DNA from: Desulfurococcales archaeon
GTDB lineage: Archaea > Thermoproteota > Thermoprotei_A > Sulfolobales > NBVN01
Assembly: GCA_021160415.1 (NCBI GenBank)
Contig: JAGHCP010000071.1
Span: forward strand, 1-5,784
Direction of reading: 5' to 3'
Length of the DNA stretch: 5,784 bases
Shown: positions 1 to 5,777 of the stretch, in pieces
How positions within the stretch are numbered: position 1 is the first letter of the stretch
Layout of the letters: every line of letters starts with the position of its first letter
The notes under the pieces: model-generated
Seen by the model: the letters and a program-made list of their open reading frames with translations, nothing else
The model's database searches: none
What the model was told of the DNA's origin: nothing
Position numbers and translations under genes: made by a program

Positions 1-1082
1 AGTATAGGTATTACGGGAATCATAGACATTACGAAGGGGATGTTGTCCACGAACGCTGAAACCATCGCTGAGACCCAGATAATTAGTGTTAATAGAACTA
101 TGTAGCTCCCCCCAGCAGAGGCTAACTCCTTAGCTATGAAATCCATGACGCCTAGGTCCTGAACCCCTCTAATAACTATGAACATCCCGATGAAGAACAC
201 TAGAGTCGTCCAATCAACCTTCTTCAAAGCATCATCTATGTTGATGACGTCCTTCGCCGCTATAAGGAGGATTCCAGCGCCCATAAGCGGGGGAATCGCC
301 GGGGAGTAATTAAAGACATCTTCGAGGAAGAATAGAGTAACAACGGTAACGAATACCACAAGCACTTTCAGAAGTAGTCCTTTCCTTACGATGTCAAACC
401 CCCTCACGGAGAATGTGATTCCCTTTACTCTCTCCCTATAATCCTTCAGCCAGGAAGCGAAAAGAACCCTTAAAGTGAAGAGATATGCTAAGAAAGCAAT
501 AAATACGGGCGGCGTGAGACTATATATAAAGTCCATGAAGCCTAGTCCTGCCGCTGTCCCAATGATTATGTTGGGAGGATCTCCTATCAATGTGGCAGTC
601 CCCCCAATATTTGACGCGAAAACAATTCCTAGAAGGAGAGGCCTAGCATCCACTTTCAACTTCCTGCTGATTTCCAGCACTATGGGTGTTATCATTAATA
701 CTGTGGTTACGTTGTCTATGAAGGCCGATATAATCGCTGTGACTAACCCCAGAACTGCGAGCATCGTGAAGGGCTTTCTGTACAGCTTAAGGGTTACGAG
801 TTCGGCTAGATAGCTGAACACTCCTGTCTCGCTCATGATGCCGACAATAATCATCATACTCATTAAGAGGAGTATAGTGTCGAGGTTAACCGCATCTATA
901 AAGCTCTTGAAGTCGGTGAACCTGAGCACGATGTTAGCTATGATGGTTACTGCTGCGAAAAACATTGCGACGACCGTTCGGTGAGCAATCTCCTTTATGA
1001 GAAATAAGTAAAGGAATATCAGGATCGTGAACCCCACAGCCAAGTGCAGCGGGTCGGCATAACTCATTAGGATCATCCTCAT
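1..1082 (-). CDS. ArsB/NhaD/P-protein type ion permease, 3' end cut by window edge
   Basis: This is an integral membrane carrier of the ion transporter superfamily that includes ArsB, NhaD and the P (OCA2) protein. My translation is open from ATG at 1082 to base 1, about 360 residues, so the C-terminus (perhaps 60-80 residues, judging from usual family length) is missing. The two inverted halves typical of the family are visible. SAFIDN-VTTVLM lies at about residues 119-130 and its partner SAFVDN-IPFVMS at about 342-353. Between them is NIGGTATLIGDPPNIIIG (about 158-175), the motif typical of the P-permease branch; classical ArsB differs there. Hydrophobic segments fill most of the rest, with a charged loop (LKDYRERVKG) near the middle. 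In-frame ATGs at 1082, 1076 and 1067 compete as the start. Substrate is undecided: arsenite, an organic anion or Na+/H+ exchange are all possible. Family assignment is secure, function is not. Confidence 0.88.
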   Translation of the reverse strand, partial: MRMILMSYADPLHLAVGFTILIFLYLFLIKEIAHRTVVAMFFAAVTIIANIVLRFTDFKSFIDAVNLDTILLLMSMMIIVGIMSETGVFSYLAELVTLKLYRKPFTMLAVLGLVTAIISAFIDNVTTVLMITPIVLEISRKLKVDARPLLLGIVFASNIGGTATLIGDPPNIIIGTAAGLGFMDFIYSLTPPVFIAFLAYLFTLRVLFASWLKDYRERVKGITFSVRGFDIVRKGLLLKVLVVFVTVVTLFFLEDVFNYSPAIPPLMGAGILLIAAKDVINIDDALKKVDWTTLVFFIGMFIVIRGVQDLGVMDFIAKELASAGGSYIVLLTLIIWVSAMVSAFVDNIPFVMSMIPVIPI

Positions 1083-1094
1083 GGGCAAGTGGAG

Positions 1095-1136
1095 TTTAAA
1101 GTTTAGGGATTTAAGATTTAAGTTTACCTATATATG
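1095..1136 (-). promoter_or_regulatory. Candidate box A promoter elements for the left-hand permease
   Basis: On the minus strand the sequence CATATATAG (1136-1128) and the AT-rich run CTTAAATCTTAAAT (1121-1108) both resemble archaeal TATA boxes. A TTTAAA also lies at 1100-1095. Assuming the usual distance of about 26 nt, the first would start RNA near 1106 and the second near 1085, close to the ATG at 1082. The sequence alone cannot say which is used. The same AT-rich block also serves as candidate box A for the plus-strand sRNA, so it may be a shared divergent promoter. Confidence 0.45.
1109..1115 (+). promoter_or_regulatory. Candidate box A for the C/D box sRNA
   Basis: The plus-strand element ATTTAAG is preceded by purines (AGGG) that could act as a BRE. 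It is centred about 26-27 nt upstream of the expected sRNA 5' end near 1139, the normal archaeal TATA-to-start spacing. The element is short and the region is AT-rich, so this is supportive rather than decisive. Confidence 0.4.
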
Positions 1137-1138
1137 CA

Positions 1139-1196
1139 AGGGATGATGTGTACGCCAACGTCTGAGCGGTGACGTGTGCCCGACCCACCTGACTTA
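1139..1196 (+). ncRNA. Candidate archaeal C/D box guide sRNA (2'-O-methylation guide)
   Basis: The gap between the permease and the MFS gene holds a complete C/D box layout. The C box is ATGATGT at 1143-1149 (6 of 7 to RTGATGA). It is followed by a 12-nt guide (1150-1161), a D' box CTGA (1162-1165), a 3-nt spacer (1166-1168), a C' box GTGACGT (1169-1175, 5 of 7), a 13-nt guide (1176-1188) and a D box CTGA (1189-1192). Spacing of about 12 nt in each guide and 3-5 nt between D' and C' is the known archaeal arrangement needed for L7Ae, Nop5 and fibrillarin. G1142-C1193 plus two G-U pairs could form a weak terminal stem. By the D+5 rule, the methylated target bases would pair with A1157 and C1184. 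The expected target segments are ACGUUGGCGUAC and GUGGGUCGGGCAC; I could not place either in rRNA or tRNA. The 3' end runs antisense over the stop codon of the MFS gene, as is common for crenarchaeal sRNAs. The imperfect C and C' boxes are the main weakness. Confidence 0.55.
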
Positions 1197-2468
1197 CTTC
1201 AGAATTCTAGCTGTCACCCACACTGAGGCGGCGAGTATGGCTAGCATGAGTAAGTATGAGATTAGGTATGTCCCTGTGAGGGTCACTAAGCTGAACATTA
1301 TGTAGGGCCCGACAGCATAGGCTAGGTTATAGGACAGAATCAGCAATCCGTACACAACGCCAGGGTTTTCCTTTGAAGCAACCATGGCGGGGTAGAGCAC
1401 CGTGAAAACTATGTAAGCGCCCCACCCGAATCCTGCGGCCGTGGCAAGTATGAGCCCTGCGGTAGGGGATTTAAGAATTAGGCCAAGAATGAAACTTGTA
1501 GCGAAGAGGGTTAGTCCTCCCAGAGGTATTTTCCTGTAATCAATTAATTTGGCGAGGAAGTTGAACGATAAAGCGCCAGCCATCCCCCCAACGTTGAAGA
1601 ATATCTGGGTTGCATATGCTAGGAACTTGATATGGGTCGGAATTAGATGGCCGGAGGTTATCGTTACGCCGTGGAGGCTTTCGTATATAGCGGGGGTTAT
1701 GCCTGTGACTATAGCTGCGAAGTAAACGTACGCCAGAAATAGAGAAAGGTACAATTCATTGAGCCCCTTGAACTTGCTTAACCCCCTCACTATTTCTGAT
1801 ACGTGTGAAACCCCCCTGTACCTTTCTCCCTTACTGCGGGTGGATGCTCTTGCAACAACCGCCGCAATAATCAGTACAGCTGAGACTATCGAAGGCGTTA
1901 GGAAATGCTTCGCAGTTAATGCTTCCACAGGTAGTGTATATGCGTTAGCTATAAATGACACTGAAGCTGTTGCTAAGTAAGTGAACGTCATCATGGACAC
2001 TACTGGCGTTCTTTGATAGGGTGGGAACTCGTCAACGATTACGGATAGGGCGGACAGCTCCACTAGGATGATGCTAAGATAAATAAATATCATGGCGGCG
2101 GGCAACCCGATGATGTTCTGGATGCTTGTCGGTTTACCCGCCACTAAGAGGCCGAAGGTTAAGTAACCTGAGAGGAGGAGCACGAGGCCTATTATCGGAC
2201 AGAGAATCCTTCGGCATGAGGACCTTACCCTATCACTAATCAATCCGAGGAAAGGGGCAGAGAGAGCGATTATTCCCTGAAGACTTATGAGTGAGGTGGC
2301 GTAGAACTCGCTCCTCATTTTCTCGATAAGAAAGATGTAGAGAGTGCTTGACTTGACTACGGATGTGTATGCATCGACAGCTATGAGCATCAAGACGAAG
2401 GCGAGGGATGACCACTTAATCCCTCGTGATTTAATGCCCAACCTCTTCAGCTCTTCGAAGGCAGTCAT
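1194..2468 (-). CDS. MFS transporter, substrate unknown
   Basis: This is a multi-pass carrier of the major facilitator superfamily, about 424 residues from ATG at 2468, the normal size for a 12-helix member. The cytoplasmic loop between helices 2 and 3 carries a motif A-like GLISDRVRSSCRR. A charged central loop (about residues 207-235, rich in Arg, Lys and Ser) separates the two six-helix halves. The C-terminal half contains GFGWGAYIVFTVLYPA, a helix-10-like Gly/aromatic segment. The frame is open further upstream to a GTG at 2525, overlapping the beta-subunit gene by 10 bases. I reject that start because its extra 19 residues translate a box A element, no ribosome binding site precedes it, and the protein proper begins with MTAFEELKRLG before helix 1. 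Overall look is somewhat like the sugar/cation symporter branches, but no substrate can be named. It follows the decarboxylase operon by 47 bp and probably has its own promoter. Confidence 0.85.
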   Translation of the reverse strand: MTAFEELKRLGIKSRGIKWSSLAFVLMLIAVDAYTSVVKSSTLYIFLIEKMRSEFYATSLISLQGIIALSAPFLGLISDRVRSSCRRILCPIIGLVLLLSGYLTFGLLVAGKPTSIQNIIGLPAAMIFIYLSIILVELSALSVIVDEFPPYQRTPVVSMMTFTYLATASVSFIANAYTLPVEALTAKHFLTPSIVSAVLIIAAVVARASTRSKGERYRGVSHVSEIVRGLSKFKGLNELYLSLFLAYVYFAAIVTGITPAIYESLHGVTITSGHLIPTHIKFLAYATQIFFNVGGMAGALSFNFLAKLIDYRKIPLGGLTLFATSFILGLILKSPTAGLILATAAGFGWGAYIVFTVLYPAMVASKENPGVVYGLLILSYNLAYAVGPYIMFSLVTLTGTYLISYLLMLAILAASVWVTARILK

Positions 2469-2489
2469 CCTAATTAAAAAGGAATGGGT

Positions 2490-2500
2490 TACATTATTAA
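2490..2500 (-). promoter_or_regulatory. Box A for a leaderless MFS transcript
   Basis: On the minus strand CTTTAATAATG is centred about 28 nt upstream of the ATG at 2468, which would start transcription at or within a few bases of that ATG. No Shine-Dalgarno sequence lies at a workable distance, only GG directly before the ATG. Leaderless initiation is therefore the simplest reading. A T-rich stretch (CCTTTTTAATT) just downstream could also help terminate the preceding operon. Confidence 0.55.
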
Positions 2501-2515
2501 AGTTGCTTAGGCGCG

Positions 2516-3724
2516 TTACTTCCACGGCAGGAAGCCGAGCTTAGCGATGTACCAAGCCTTCACGTACCCTATGTAGATCCCGGCCACCGTAGCTGTTCCT
2601 ATCACTCCCGCGACATTAGGCCCCATAGCGTTCATTATTATGTAGTTTGATGGATCCACCCTCTGAACCTCCCTCTGAACAACCCTAGCCGACATAGGTA
2701 CGGCGGACACGCCAGCTGCCCCTATCGCAGGGTTAACCTTCCCTCCCGTGAGGAAGTACATTACCTCCCCCAGTAGTACCCCTCCTAGCGTTGACACACC
2801 GAAGGCGAACAGGCCCCAAATGAAGATCATCCCGAAGGCGAACAGAAACTTGATAGGCGTAAGATGCACCTTAGGTGCCATCATGTCTATGTAGTCGACT
2901 GATAGTGTAGAACCAACCCCCAGCGTTAGGAGTATTATCAACACGTCCATCATCTGAGTGGCAGATGTTTTAGCAAGCCTCTCAACGACCTCAGATATGC
3001 GTGACTCCCTAAATATGTTTCCTAGGGCAAGCATGCCTATGAGTGGTGTGGATGCAGGTACGAGGAGGGCGGTAACGGAAAGTAGCACTATCGGGAAGAG
3101 GAGGGCTTCTTGATCAGTTACTTTTCTTGGTGGCCTCATTTTAATCATTCTATGCCTCTTAGGAATCAGTCTTATGATTGGGGGCTGTATTATAGGAACC
3201 ATTGACATGTACGTATATGCAGCAAGCGCTACGGGTCCTAAAAGGTAGGGAGCCAGCGTTGCGCATGTGTATACCGTCGTGGGGCCATCAGCACCACCGA
3301 TAATAGCTATTGCCGCAGATTCATTAAGGTGGAACCCCATAGCGAGAGTTCCGAGTAGCGTTATGAAGACACCTAGTTGAGCGGCAGCCCCTAAGAGAAG
3401 GGTGTATGGCTGAGCGATTAAAGGCCTGAAGTCCGTTAGCGCGCCTAGACCTAGGAATATGAATAGAGGCACTAATTCGTTCTCTATGAGGTGTACCCTG
3501 ATGAGTGCCAGGAATCCATCACCAACTGCTAAGTGCGTTCCTGGGATGTTAGCTAGAATAATCCCGACGCCGAGCCCTATGAGGAGAAGAGGTTCAACCC
3601 TCTTGTAGAGGCCTAAGTACAGGAAAATGGAGCCTATCGCAAGGAAAACTAGGTGAAGTGGTGTTAACCCAGCTATCCCGGTAGATAAAAGGAAATTTTG
3701 GAATGCTGCAATGAGCGGGTCCAT
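2516..3724 (-). CDS. Sodium-pumping decarboxylase, beta subunit (OadB/MmdB/GcdB family)
   Basis: This is the membrane subunit that decarboxylates carboxybiotin and couples this to Na+ export, as in oxaloacetate, methylmalonyl-CoA and glutaconyl-CoA decarboxylases. The protein has 402 residues, a little shorter than the Klebsiella subunit (about 430). Conserved signatures are present. IIGGADGPTTVYT (141-153) contains the Asp (D146) matching the essential Na+-site aspartate of the bacterial pump. GAAGVSAVPMSARVVQ lies at 335-350 and NAMGPNVAGVIGTA at 365-378. About nine hydrophobic segments are visible, with a basic cytoplasmic loop (PKRHRMIKMRPPRK) at 188-201. Many bacterial relatives have Ser, from memory, where this protein has Thr377. 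The ATG lies 3 bases after the biotin carrier stop, with a purine-rich GAAGGGGTAAGAA before it, so the two are co-transcribed and probably translationally coupled. The acyl substrate depends on the alpha subunit, which is not here, so a specific gene symbol is withheld. Confidence 0.95.
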   Translation of the reverse strand: MDPLIAAFQNFLLSTGIAGLTPLHLVFLAIGSIFLYLGLYKRVEPLLLIGLGVGIILANIPGTHLAVGDGFLALIRVHLIENELVPLFIFLGLGALTDFRPLIAQPYTLLLGAAAQLGVFITLLGTLAMGFHLNESAAIAIIGGADGPTTVYTCATLAPYLLGPVALAAYTYMSMVPIIQPPIIRLIPKRHRMIKMRPPRKVTDQEALLFPIVLLSVTALLVPASTPLIGMLALGNIFRESRISEVVERLAKTSATQMMDVLIILLTLGVGSTLSVDYIDMMAPKVHLTPIKFLFAFGMIFIWGLFAFGVSTLGGVLLGEVMYFLTGGKVNPAIGAAGVSAVPMSARVVQREVQRVDPSNYIIMNAMGPNVAGVIGTATVAGIYIGYVKAWYIAKLGFLPWK

Positions 3725-3727
3725 TTC

Positions 3728-4186
3728 TTACCCCTTCACGTAAGCTACTACGTCTCCCGTGTTGACAGACTCGCCCACATTAACTAAGATCTTCGTAACA
3801 ACCCCTGAAATAGGGGTCTTTATCTCTAGCTCCATTTTCATTGACTCCACAGTCACCAATGTTTCACCTGCCTTCACCCTCTGTCCTTCCTTCACTAAAA
3901 CCTTGAGAACTCTTCCCGGCACCTCTACCTTAACAGGGATTCCTTCACCCTTCTCAGAAGATTTGTGAGGTATGTGTTCCTCACTTTCTTCACGGTGGGT
4001 AGTCGGTAATGGTGGTGTAGCGGGCTGGGGTTGCGGAGCGGAGGGTGTAGTTAAGAGTTGGATCGAGGCCACATTTATGACGAACTCAGACTGGCCTATC
4101 TTCACTTTGTACGTGTTTGGACCTACCTCCTCCACATACGCGGTTAATTTCTGGCCACCTACTTCCACTTCGTATGTTGCGGGCAT
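3728..4186 (-). CDS. Biotin carboxyl carrier subunit of the sodium-pumping decarboxylase
   Basis: This soluble carrier shuttles the carboxyl group on biotin from the carboxyltransferase to the membrane pump. Counting from ATG at 4186 (152 residues), an N-terminal beta-rich domain (about 1-45) is followed by a Pro/Thr/Ser-rich flexible linker (about 46-80). A C-terminal biotinyl domain (about 84-152) carries ESMKM with the biotin-accepting Lys117. The paired hairpin GRVLKVLVKEGQRVKAGE and its mirror GVVTKILVNVGESVNTGD flank the Lys, as in the family fold. The frame extends 4 codons to a GTG at 4198. That GTG is part of a strong ribosome binding site, GAGGTGA, which sits 8 nt before the ATG at 4186, so the ATG is preferred. 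The same GAGGTGA contains the TGA stop of the upstream gene, linking the two translationally. The protein lacks a biotin carboxylase domain, as expected for this enzyme class. Confidence 0.95.
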   Translation of the reverse strand: MPATYEVEVGGQKLTAYVEEVGPNTYKVKIGQSEFVINVASIQLLTTPSAPQPQPATPPLPTTHREESEEHIPHKSSEKGEGIPVKVEVPGRVLKVLVKEGQRVKAGETLVTVESMKMELEIKTPISGVVTKILVNVGESVNTGDVVAYVKG

Positions 4187-4192
4187 CTCACG

Positions 4193-4200
4193 ACTCACCT
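4193..4200 (-). promoter_or_regulatory. Ribosome binding site AGAGGTGA overlapping the upstream stop codon
   Basis: On the minus strand AGAGGTGA closely matches the complement of the archaeal 16S 3' end and ends 8 nt before ATG 4186. Its last three bases are the TGA stop of the OadG-like gene (4197-4195). A ribosome finishing that gene would be placed for restart on the biotin carrier gene, which also argues against the GTG at 4198 as start. Confidence 0.7.
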
Positions 4201-4665
4201 CTTAATCCTCGCATTTAAGTAGGGGTTTATATCCGGCCTGAGTGAGGCTTCATTAAGCCATGAAACAAGCCATGCGTTGAACGCGGATCTTCCAGTTTGT
4301 GGAGGCTTAACTTTGTGTGTGGAAGAGTACCTTATATGGTGATGTAGCGCGGCTAAAGCTGCAGCTACCTTCAACGTGTGGTGCATAGTTGCTGCCGCTA
4401 TGGCCGCCCCTTCCAGGTCTTCATGCGTTAAGGGCTTCGGCTTAGTGGGCCCTGGCTTCAGGGGTTCTCGGGGAGGTTTTTTAGGGCCCCGTTTCCCCTT
4501 TCTTCCAAGCCTCCACTCCAAAGCCTTCGAGGTTACGTGGAGACTCACCGCAAGTATGGAGAGAACCGCGAAAACAACTGTGAAGGCCATCGTGGCTAGG
4601 ATGACGCCAGCTTCCCACTCCGCGGACCTACTCAGCGAGGTAGCTAGGGCCGCCATCACGTTCAA
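4195..4665 (-). CDS. Small membrane-anchor subunit of the sodium-pumping decarboxylase (OadG-like)
   Basis: This is probably the small subunit that holds the decarboxylase complex together at the membrane (gamma in oxaloacetate, delta in methylmalonyl-CoA decarboxylase). From TTG at 4665 it has 156 residues. One transmembrane helix (about 20-42, GVILATMAFTVVFAVLSILA) is followed by a basic, proline-rich linker (about 50-79). An Ala-rich helix then contains HEDLEGAAIAAATMHHTLKV and HHH (about 81-110), recalling the EEIAAIAAA pattern of the family. The C-terminus has GRSAFNAW. Assignment rests on topology and operon position more than on identity. The frame opens at TTG 4695. TTG 4665 lies 7 nt after an AGGTG ribosome binding site (4677-4673), while ATG 4656 would be 16 nt away, so I favour TTG 4665 with ATG 4656 as the alternative. 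It is the first gene of the operon; its stop overlaps the ribosome binding site of the biotin carrier gene. The His cluster is unusual and might bind a metal (inference). Confidence 0.75.
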   Translation of the reverse strand: MNVMAALATSLSRSAEWEAGVILATMAFTVVFAVLSILAVSLHVTSKALEWRLGRKGKRGPKKPPREPLKPGPTKPKPLTHEDLEGAAIAAATMHHTLKVAAALAALHHHIRYSSTHKVKPPQTGRSAFNAWLVSWLNEASLRPDINPYLNARIKR

Positions 4666-4672
4666 TCGAAAG

Positions 4673-4677
4673 CACCT
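4673..4677 (-). promoter_or_regulatory. Ribosome binding site AGGTG deciding a TTG start
   Basis: The minus-strand AAGGTG core is followed by 7 nt and then TTG at 4665. ATG at 4656 and GTG at 4659 lie 16 and 13 nt away, beyond the usual range. This is the reason for preferring the TTG as start of the OadG-like gene. Confidence 0.5.
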
Positions 4678-4716
4678 TCGCAAGTAGTTTAACAAGTGAG
4701 GGGATTTTAAACACTA

Positions 4717-4730
4717 ACCTATATATAAGC
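4717..4730. promoter_or_regulatory. Near-palindromic TATA element shared by two divergent genes
   Basis: The sequence ACCTATATATAAGC reads as a good box A on both strands (CTATATATA on plus, CTTATATATA on minus). With a spacing of about 26 nt it would start minus-strand RNA near 4698, about 33 nt before TTG 4665. Plus-strand RNA would start near 4750, about 14 nt before TTG 4764. A second minus-strand candidate, GTTTAAAAT (4712-4704), and a second plus-strand candidate, ATTTATCTTTATT (4731-4743), also exist. The plus one would give a leaderless transcript for the MFS gene. Confidence 0.55.
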
Positions 4731-4763
4731 ATTTATCTTTATTTTTGACATGATCTCAATAAG

Positions 4764-5777
4764 TTGGTGCTCCTTGGAGTGGAGAGGTGGAAGGTAGGGT
4801 TTTACGTGTACATGTTGCTGTCGAGCATGGTGTACGGGATATATTCAGTTATGAGCAGGGACTTAGTGAAGACCTACCTGGGTTTCGACTACAGGTTCAT
4901 GACGGTACTCATAAGCGCTGAGACCATCCCGATGCTTTTCTCGGTTCTCGCAGGAGGCCTAGGTGATGTTATAAGCAGGAGGAACGTTCTGGCCTTAGGC
5001 ACACTAGCCTCGGTCCCCCTATACCTGATGGGTGTGCTTAGGCTTGATGTGCTCCCACTCCTCGCTGCGGGATACGTCTCTCTGTGGACCTTGGCATCAC
5101 CCTCCGTCACCGGCGCTTTCCTGGATGCCACGTCATCCTCGGGTATGCAGTACTCGCTGTACGCCATGTTCGGATCCATTGGTTGGGGTTCAGGAGGGCT
5201 CCTAGCAGGCCTCCTCAAGGGTGCTGGAGGTAAGTCCACGACCTTCGCCTTCGCCGCAATAGCTATGGCCATTTCCTTCGTAGCCGCCTACCTATCTTAC
5301 CCTAAGAACCTCGTTTCCAAGCAGGCAAGCCCTAAGCAGGTCTTCAGGGGGGTTAAGGATGTTGCCCCGCTCTTCGTGATCGTCGCTGGGGTTATGGCTT
5401 CGATTAACCTTTTCTACGGCAATTACTCCCTGAGGTTAAGGGAGATCGCGGGCTCTACGGAGCTGTTCGGGGTCATATACACCACCCTCCCAGCCGCTAC
5501 TGGGGCGTTAGTTAGGCCTATAGCAGGCCGCCTATCCGATAGGTTCAGCCCTAAGGCAATGCTCGCATTCACAATACTTGCGTACATTGTTCTATTCCCC
5601 CTCATGAGTAGCTCTTGGGGACTGCCTGCGGTCCTTCTATGGCTAATACCTCTCTACCCCTTCATGGATCAAGGATCTATGATGACGGTCTCCAGATCAC
5701 TGCCCGCATCTCTGCAGGGAGTCGCCGCAGGAGTTATATCGACCTGCGGCGACTCCCTGCAGAGATGCGGGCAGTGA
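4764..5777 (+). CDS. MFS transporter (DHA-like), 3' end lost in a fold-back repeat
   Basis: This is a second major facilitator superfamily carrier, not closely similar to the one at 1194-2468. The motif A loops of both halves are clear: GGLGDVISRRN at residues 64-74 and GRLSDRFSPK at 255-264. A central linker (about 181-197, KNLVSKQASPKQVFRG) separates the halves. About ten helices are visible, against twelve expected for a protein near 390-400 residues. Genuine sequence ends around residue 326 (bases 5732-5742). The last residues, CGDSLQRCGQ before TGA at 5775-5777, are the reverse complement of the upstream arm and are not believable protein. The start is TTG 4764 (GTG 4767 also possible), needed to include all of helix 1. 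A weak TGATC ribosome binding site lies 8 nt before it; the next ATG (4812) would cut into helix 1. The substrate is unknown, with a drug, sugar or organic acid exporter/importer all possible. Confidence 0.85.
   Translation: MVLLGVERWKVGFYVYMLLSSMVYGIYSVMSRDLVKTYLGFDYRFMTVLISAETIPMLFSVLAGGLGDVISRRNVLALGTLASVPLYLMGVLRLDVLPLLAAGYVSLWTLASPSVTGAFLDATSSSGMQYSLYAMFGSIGWGSGGLLAGLLKGAGGKSTTFAFAAIAMAISFVAAYLSYPKNLVSKQASPKQVFRGVKDVAPLFVIVAGVMASINLFYGNYSLRLREIAGSTELFGVIYTTLPAATGALVRPIAGRLSDRFSPKAMLAFTILAYIVLFPLMSSSWGLPAVLLWLIPLYPFMDQGSMMTVSRSLPASLQGVAAGVISTCGDSLQRCGQ

Noticed and set aside
475..813. Plus-strand open frame of 112 codons
   Set aside because: It runs antisense to the permease motifs SAFIDN and GDPPNIIIG, which are clear on the minus strand. 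It shows no own promoter or family features.
1128..1136. TATATA as a plus-strand promoter for the sRNA
   Set aside because: It lies only about 7 nt before the expected sRNA 5' end, too close for a box A. It suits the minus-strand gene better.
1083..1193. tRNA gene or CRISPR repeat in the intergenic gap
   Set aside because: No acceptor stem, TTCGA-type T arm or repeated units are present; the box layout fits a C/D sRNA only.
2469..2515. Second C/D sRNA or other RNA between the beta subunit and the MFS gene
   Set aside because: The 47 bp contain no C or D box pair or stem, and are explained by a box A and a T-rich run.
3972..4205. Plus-strand open frame of 77 codons opposite the biotin carrier linker
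   Set aside because: It is a shadow of the Pro/Thr-rich linker and N-terminal domain on the other strand; its Gly/Trp-rich composition reflects that.
4889..5272. Minus-strand open frame of 127 codons inside the right-hand MFS gene
   Set aside because: It is antisense to well-formed membrane helices and a motif A loop; the Pro/Arg-rich translation is typical of a shadow frame.
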